DNA from: Oscillospiraceae bacterium
Lineage (GTDB): Bacteria; Bacillota; Clostridia; Oscillospirales; Oscillospiraceae
Assembly: GCA_016296045.1 (NCBI GenBank)
Contig: JAEDKB010000104.1
Span: forward strand, 1-6,015
Length of the DNA stretch: 6,015 nt
Direction: 5' to 3'
Within the stretch, counting starts at the first letter, position 1; each line of letters opens with the position of its first letter. Below the pieces are notes generated by a model, which saw only the letters and a list, made by a program, of their open reading frames with translations, searched no databases and was not told the DNA's origin. Of this stretch, positions 1-3,318 are shown in pieces. Made by a program: the position numbers and the translations under genes.

Positions 1-114
1 CGGTATCAGATACGCTTTCTTGTCATTCTGGTTTTGACGGTTACGGGCTTTTTTGTCGGATTGCAAAATACTGTGTACGGACACTTGACATACCAAGGGC
101 AGTCGGGTGTATAA
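1..114 (+). CDS. Possible C-terminal tail of an upstream membrane protein (partial)
   Basis: The first reading frame is open from the window edge to a TAA at 112-114, giving 37 residues. It starts RYQIR and continues with a run of about 17 hydrophobic residues (FLVILVLTVTGFFVGL) that could be a last transmembrane helix, then a short polar tail ending QGQSGV. The stop codon overlaps the -10 box of the promoter for the next gene. An open frame of 37 codons can arise by chance, and another frame is also open to about 126. I therefore offer this only as a possible gene end; non-coding upstream DNA is equally plausible. No function can be assigned. Confidence 0.3.
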   Translation, partial: RYQIRFLVILVLTVTGFFVGLQNTVYGHLTYQGQSGV

Positions 115-115
115 T
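85..115 (+). promoter_or_regulatory. Sigma-A/sigma-70 type promoter for the DUF362 gene
   Basis: A perfect -35 hexamer TTGACA (85-90) and a perfect -10 hexamer TATAAT (110-115) are separated by 19 bases, two more than the optimum of 17. Transcription would begin near 122, leaving a leader of about 50 bases before the ATG at 172. Both hexamers are exact consensus in the only upstream gap available to this gene, which makes the call fairly strong. The long spacer would weaken activity or leave room for an activator (inference). A small inverted repeat (CCGGA 131-135, TCCGG 140-144) lies in the leader. Confidence 0.65.
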
Positions 116-158
116 GGTATCGTAAAAAACCCGGATACTTCCGGTCAGAAATTTTTTT

Positions 159-164
159 GGGAGG
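159..164 (+). promoter_or_regulatory. Ribosome binding site of the DUF362 gene
   Basis: GGGAGG at 159-164 lies 7 bases before the ATG at 172. It decides the start. The frame is also open from a TTG at 157, but that codon overlaps the binding site itself, so MADQKK is the true N-terminus. Confidence 0.85.
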
Positions 165-171
165 ATATCTT

Positions 172-1176
172 ATGGCAGATCAAAAAAAGCTTCCCGGTGT
201 CGGCGGAGAACGCTATGTTCCCTATGAAGAGCGCACCGGCAACGAATCAATCGTTTATTTTACAAGAGATCTGAGCGCGGAGGGTCTGAAAAAAATCGTT
301 GCCCGCGTCAGCGGACAGCTTTTCGGCAAGGTAGCCGTAAAGCTCCACACCGGAGAAAAGAACGGTCCGAATATCATTCCCCGCCCCTGGGTCAAGGAGC
401 TGATCGACGCACAGCTTCCGAATGCCGCCATCGTCGAGACCAACACCTATTACGAGGGAGATCGCTACACCACGCAGCAGCACCGTCAGACGCTGGAGGT
501 CAACGGCTGGACGTTCTGTCCGGTCGATATCCTCGACGAGGACGGCACCGTCATGCTTCCGGTCAAGGACGGCAAGTGGTTTGACGAAATGTCTATGGGC
601 GGACATATCGTAAATTATGACTCCATGCTCACGCTTACCCATTTTAAGGGACATATTCAGGGCGGTTTCGGCGGCTCTGACAAAAATCTGGGCATTGGCT
701 GCGCCGATGGGCGGATCGGCAAGGGCATGATCCACACCACGCCCGGCTCCGAGGATCAGTGGGACATCGGAAAAGAGGAATTCATGGAGCGCATGACGGA
801 ATCCACAAAGGCCGTCGTCGATTATTTCGGAAAGCATATCTGCTTTGTCAATGTGCTGCGGAATATGTCGGTCTCCTGCGACTGCGAGGGCTGTTCCGCC
901 ATGCCGGTCGTCACGCCGAACATCGGCATCGTTGCTTCTACGGATATTCTTGCCGCGGATCAGGCTTCGATCGATCTGGTCTATGCGCTGGAGGAGCAGG
1001 ATCATGCCGATCTGGTGGAACGCATTCAGAGCCGCCATGGGCATCGCCAGCTTTCTTATATGAAGGAGCTGGGCATGGGCAACGACCGTTATGTATTGCT
1101 TGACATTGACAACGGCGATGTTCGCATCGATCGGAAAAGTGCGGTAAAGGATGTTGTTCCGTTCGAGCTGGACTGA
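172..1176 (+). CDS. DUF362 domain-containing protein
   Basis: A 334-residue soluble protein with no signal peptide or membrane segment. It matches the DUF362 family along its length. Seen in the sequence: KLHTGE near residues 57-62; a THFKGH motif at 156-161 followed by a glycine-rich GGFGGSDKNLGIG stretch at 164-176 typical of the family; a cysteine cluster CDCEGC at 236-241 within SVSCDCEGCSAMP; and an ADQASIDLVY segment near 262-271. The family is often annotated as an iron-sulfur protein, and some members carry ferredoxin domains. This one has no separate ferredoxin domain, so any metal site would have to use C236, C238 and C241 with other ligands such as C177 (inference). The reaction is unknown. 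It is the first gene after a good promoter, with the acyltransferase gene 59 bases downstream on the same strand. The ATG at 172 is chosen for its Shine-Dalgarno site. Confidence 0.9.
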   Translation: MADQKKLPGVGGERYVPYEERTGNESIVYFTRDLSAEGLKKIVARVSGQLFGKVAVKLHTGEKNGPNIIPRPWVKELIDAQLPNAAIVETNTYYEGDRYTTQQHRQTLEVNGWTFCPVDILDEDGTVMLPVKDGKWFDEMSMGGHIVNYDSMLTLTHFKGHIQGGFGGSDKNLGIGCADGRIGKGMIHTTPGSEDQWDIGKEEFMERMTESTKAVVDYFGKHICFVNVLRNMSVSCDCEGCSAMPVVTPNIGIVASTDILAADQASIDLVYALEEQDHADLVERIQSRHGHRQLSYMKELGMGNDRYVLLDIDNGDVRIDRKSAVKDVVPFELD

Positions 1177-1223
1177 GTATTCATTTTTTCACTTTTTCAC
1201 TTTGCGCTTTGCGGGACGGACTT

Positions 1224-1229
1224 GGGGGG
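1224..1229 (+). promoter_or_regulatory. Ribosome binding site of the acyltransferase gene
   Basis: A run of six G at 1224-1229 lies 6 bases before the ATG at 1236, a slightly off-consensus Shine-Dalgarno site. It supports the start at 1236 (MKEKSERL) rather than the upstream in-frame TTG at 1209, which has no comparable site. Confidence 0.65.
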
Positions 1230-1235
1230 CTGCCG

Positions 1236-2270
1236 ATGAAAGAAAAAAGCGAACGGCTTTGCGGCTTTGACAATTTAAAATTTGTCCTGATCTTTCTGGT
1301 GGTGCTCGGACATTTTCTGGAAATCAGCGAAGCGTTTGAGGGAAGCGAGCTTCTGCTCCGAACGATTTACTCCTTTCATATGCCGGCGTTTCTGTTTCTG
1401 ACCGGATATTTTGCAAAATTCCGTCCGAAAAAAATCGCGCTGCAATTCGGCTATACATATCTCCTGTTTCAGGTGCTCTATCTGCTGTTTGCCTACCGCT
1501 TTTTGGGCGGCGAGGAGCTGACAATTTCTTTTTCCTTTCCCTACTGGCTGATGTGGTATCTGTTTGCGACGATCGTTTTTTATCTCCTTCTGCCGCTGCT
1601 CGACGTTTCAGGGCCGTGGAAGAAAGCGGCCGTTTTGCTCATCACCGTCATCGCCGCGCTTTTTTCCGGAAATGACCCCTATCTCGGCTATGCGCTGAGC
1701 GGTGCGCGTATCGTTTCTTTCCTGCCGTTTTTCGTGCTGGGGTTTTATTGCGGAAAGCACAAGAAAATTCCGCTGTCAGACAAAAAACCCGCCGTGCGCA
1801 TCGCCGTGGGAGCTGCCTTTACCGCCGCAGTGCTCGGAAGCTGCGCGTATCTGTATTTCCATGAGGAGCTGACGGTTTTCACGATGTACGGATCGCTTTC
1901 CTACGAACGCGGAAACTACGGAATGTGGGATCGTGCCCTTTTGATGCTGTTTGCGCTGCTCTGGATCGGCTTTTTGATGACGGCGCTGCTGCCGCTTTTG
2001 AATCGAAAGCTTCCGATCCTTTCCGGCATTGGAAAAAATACGTTCGGCATTTTCCTGCTGCACGGCTTTATTGTCAAGTATATCGGCTACTATCGCCGGC
2101 CGGTGGTGCTGAACAGTCTTCCGACGGTGCTGCTTGCAACGGCGGCGGTCATTACAATCTGCGGCAATCCGCTGACGGCATGGGTGTTCCGCCGATGCCT
2201 GACCGGCGAATGGATCGAACGACTTTTGGCAAAAAAGAAAATCAAAGAAGAATGTCATACTGGTTCTTGA
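1236..2270 (+). CDS. Acyltransferase family 3 integral membrane protein (O-acetylase-like)
   Basis: A 344-residue multi-pass membrane protein, about ten hydrophobic segments by eye, of the acyltransferase-3 type (OafA/NolL-like, resembling fucose 4-O-acetylases). The N-terminus shows the family signature: FDNLKF at 11-16 leading into the first helix with the conserved G25-H26 pair (VVLGHF), then FHMPAFLFLTGYF at 47-59. Near the C-terminus GKNTFGIFLLHGF is another family hallmark, followed by a last helix and a basic tail. Members move acyl groups, usually acetyl, across or at the cytoplasmic membrane onto sugars of exopolysaccharide, cell wall or glycolipid. The substrate cannot be told here because no glycan gene is adjacent. 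It may share a transcript with the DUF362 gene, since the 59-base gap has no terminator. The last codons (from 2253) run into TGTCATACTG and the 2257-2272 inverted-repeat arm, so the C-terminal residues and stop may have been altered by repeat DNA. Confidence 0.88.
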   Translation: MKEKSERLCGFDNLKFVLIFLVVLGHFLEISEAFEGSELLLRTIYSFHMPAFLFLTGYFAKFRPKKIALQFGYTYLLFQVLYLLFAYRFLGGEELTISFSFPYWLMWYLFATIVFYLLLPLLDVSGPWKKAAVLLITVIAALFSGNDPYLGYALSGARIVSFLPFFVLGFYCGKHKKIPLSDKKPAVRIAVGAAFTAAVLGSCAYLYFHEELTVFTMYGSLSYERGNYGMWDRALLMLFALLWIGFLMTALLPLLNRKLPILSGIGKNTFGIFLLHGFIVKYIGYYRRPVVLNSLPTVLLATAAVITICGNPLTAWVFRRCLTGEWIERLLAKKKIKEECHTGS

Positions 2271-2326
2271 TTCAAACATTTGATAATCAATTCCGCGTAC
2301 TGCGCATGATGCGCTGTCGGCAGCAA

Positions 2327-2361
2327 AAAGATTCTTCGTCACTTTGTTCCTCAGAATGACA
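2327..2361. repeat. Degenerate right-end copy of the 81-base palindromic element
   Basis: AAAGATTCTTCGTC (2327-2340) and TCCTCAGAATGACA (2348-2361) match the right end of the two intact elements downstream; the seven bases between them have drifted. The sequence before it (CGGCAGC at 2319-2325) resembles the left-arm segment of the element, so this may be a copy with its middle deleted. It is followed by the same 40-base linker (2362-2401) as the first intact copy. Confidence 0.6.
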
Positions 2362-2401
2362 AAGACTGTAACTTACCTACATTATGTATAGGCTTTTAGT
2401 G

Positions 2402-2482
2402 TGTCATCCTGAGCGGCAGCGAAGGATCTTCGCAGTCTCGATGGAGGAAAGATTCTTCGTCGCTACGCTCCTCAGAATGACA
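2402..2482. repeat. 81-base imperfect palindromic element, intact copy 1 (MITE/REP-like)
   Basis: The ends are inverted repeats: TGTCATCCTGAG (2402-2413) against CTCAGAATGACA (2471-2482), 11 of 12 bases paired. Further in, the arms continue imperfectly, with AGCGAAGGATCTT on the left facing AAGATTCTTCGTCGCT on the right. The element would fold into a long interrupted hairpin as RNA or cruciform DNA. There is no open reading frame of note. I recall similar TGTCATTCTGAGCGAAGCGAAG-type repeats as widespread intergenic elements in Clostridia and some other phyla, mobilised in trans if at all. That link is from memory and unverified. Confidence 0.75.
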
Positions 2483-2522
2483 AAGACTGTAACTTACCTA
2501 CATTATGTATAGGCTTTTAGTG

Positions 2523-2603
2523 TGTCATCCTGAGCGGCAGCGAAGGATCTTCGCAGTCTCGATGGAGGAAAGATTCTTCGTCGCTACGCTCCTCAGAATG
2601 ACA
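2523..2603. repeat. 81-base imperfect palindromic element, intact copy 2
   Basis: It is identical at all 81 positions to the copy at 2402-2482, with the same inverted termini (2523-2534 and 2592-2603). It is preceded by the same 40-base linker (2483-2522) but followed by unrelated sequence, so it marks the right end of the tandem array. Confidence 0.75.
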
Positions 2604-2634
2604 TATAAGAGTAAGTGCAAAGGTAAGGGGAATC

Positions 2635-2664
2635 ATTCTTGATGAAATAATCCTAATCAAGAAT
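2635..2664. repeat. Short AT-rich inverted repeat
   Basis: ATTCTTGAT (2635-2643) and ATCAAGAAT (2656-2664) pair perfectly over 9 bases around a 12-base loop. No T-run follows on either side, so it is not a good terminator. The right arm is shared with the 16-base inverted repeat ending at 2670. It lies in the otherwise featureless stretch 2604-2685, where I see no gene. Confidence 0.5.
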
Positions 2665-2685
2665 CAGTATATCGTAAACAAGAAT

Positions 2686-2727
2686 ACCCCCATGGGAAAC
2701 AATTCGGTTTCCCGTGGGGGTGTTTTT
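2686..2727. terminator. Rho-independent terminator, probably bidirectional, between convergent genes
   Basis: ACCCCCATGGGAAAC (2686-2700) pairs with GTTTCCCGTGGGGGT (2707-2721) in a 15-bp stem with one G-T wobble and a 6-base loop. On the plus strand GTTTTT (2722-2727) follows, a good U-tract. On the minus strand the stem is followed by the T-rich ATTCTTGTTT. It sits 18 bases after the stop of the minus-strand peptidase-like gene, so it most directly ends the ileS transcript. It also stops plus-strand transcription arriving from the acyltransferase gene some 415 bases upstream. Confidence 0.92.
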
Positions 2728-2739
2728 CATTCGAACGGT

Positions 2740-3318
2740 TTATGAATCAAGAATCGTAATCATCCGGGCGAGGAGGGCGCGTTTTGCCAAAAATTCCTCC
2801 GGCGAGACGATTTGCAGCGGGGCAGAACGCCGACCGGCGTTGTATGCCAGAAAGCCGTCATCCTGCGGCTGCAGCGTGATGAAATGCGCGCCGCGTTTAT
2901 GAACGTACCACAGTACGCTGACCGGAGCGGCTTTGGCGGCTTTTTCCATCGCTGCGCGTCTGTAGGTGATCTTGACGCGGCAGCCCTGCTTGCGGAAATA
3001 GTGCGTTATGGCAAACGAGGCGGTGCCGAACAAACCGAACAAAACCGCTCCGAATCGCTCAAAATCGCTAATTACATCCGCAGGATGGACAGGTATGCCC
3101 AGAATTCGGCTTGCGTTCACGGCGGCGGCAACGCCGCAGCCGTTATACGAGGCGCGGAAAAATCCGTAGCGCAGAGCGTTAAACGGCGGCGCGTTCTGAC
3201 TGAAAACGAATCCGTCAAAGTCTGCGGCGCGGTTATGCTTCCGATGACGCAGACAGACGATCCGATAGGCACCGCAGAAAAGCAGCAGGACACCGAGAAC
3301 GGTGAGCAGGACAATCAT
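2740..3318 (-). CDS. Membrane-anchored papain/C39-like cysteine peptidase-like protein
   Basis: A 192-residue protein. Residues 1-23 form a hydrophobic N-terminal segment (MIVLLTVLGVLLLFCGAYRI) followed by the basic stretch RHRKHNR at 24-30. This is a signal-anchor whose positive flank would retain that end in the cytoplasm, or an uncleaved signal. The rest resembles a small papain-fold domain: nucleophile motif YNGCG with C61, then a helix AAAVNASRILG; GAHF with H145; and N160 in FLAYNAG as candidate third residue. The order Cys-His-Asn and the spacing fit C39-like peptidases. The oxyanion-hole Gln expected six residues before Cys is Arg55 here, so activity may be altered or the family distinct. 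The start is the ATG at 3318, which overlaps the ileS stop as ATGA, implying translational coupling. Longer versions of this frame run inside ileS and are not credible. The substrate is unknown; calling it a peptidase is inference from motifs. Confidence 0.7.
   Translation of the reverse strand: MIVLLTVLGVLLLFCGAYRIVCLRHRKHNRAADFDGFVFSQNAPPFNALRYGFFRASYNGCGVAAAVNASRILGIPVHPADVISDFERFGAVLFGLFGTASFAITHYFRKQGCRVKITYRRAAMEKAAKAAPVSVLWYVHKRGAHFITLQPQDDGFLAYNAGRRSAPLQIVSPEEFLAKRALLARMITILDS
3315..3318 (-). promoter_or_regulatory. ATGA stop-start overlap coupling ileS to the downstream gene
   Basis: On the minus strand the ileS stop TGA (3317-3315) overlaps the start ATG (3318-3316) of the peptidase-like gene. 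The bases just before, GAGGA (3323-3319), are the only purine-rich stretch and touch the ATG. That is too close for a normal independent Shine-Dalgarno site. Expression of the small gene therefore probably depends on ribosomes terminating on ileS. Confidence 0.75.

Larger units (their letters stand above)
2348..2603. repeat. Tandem direct repeat, period 121 bases, about 2.1 copies
   Basis: Bases 2348-2482 recur without a mismatch at 2469-2603, an exact 135-base match at an offset of 121. Each period consists of an 81-base palindromic element and a 40-base linker that begins AAGACTGTAAC and ends GGCTTTTAGTG. After 2603 the sequence diverges completely (TATAAGAG instead of AAGACTG). Exact identity points to a recent duplication, by slippage or unequal recombination, or to an assembly effect. 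Confidence 0.9.
2257..2670. repeat. 16-base inverted repeat flanking the intergenic repeat array
   Basis: ATACTGGTTCTTGATT at 2257-2272 and AATCAAGAATCAGTAT at 2655-2670 are inverted copies matching at 15 of 16 positions; the odd pair is a G-T wobble. They enclose the whole tandem repeat region, giving a bounded segment of 414 bases. The left arm covers the stop codon of the acyltransferase gene. No target-site duplication is evident outside the arms and there is no transposase inside. It could be the ends of a non-autonomous element or a product of local rearrangement; which is not decidable from one window. Confidence 0.55.

Noticed and set aside
131..158. Hairpin CCGGA-TACT-TCCGG followed by a T-run, as a leader terminator or attenuator
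   Set aside because: The stem is only 5 bp and seven bases separate it from the T-run, which itself abuts the ribosome binding site. This is too weak to call a terminator.
247..1044. Minus-strand open frame of 265 codons opposite the DUF362 gene
   Set aside because: It is a shadow frame of a clear family member, with no Shine-Dalgarno support and no recognisable motifs.
1177..1235. Promoter or terminator between the DUF362 and acyltransferase genes
   Set aside because: The 59-base gap holds only T-rich short repeats (TTTTTCAC twice) and the ribosome binding site. No hairpin or convincing -35/-10 pair is visible.
2348..2603. Repeat-spacer pattern resembling a CRISPR array
   Set aside because: The repeats are 81 bases long and the 40-base intervals between them are identical to each other, so there are no unique spacers. 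No cas gene is present.
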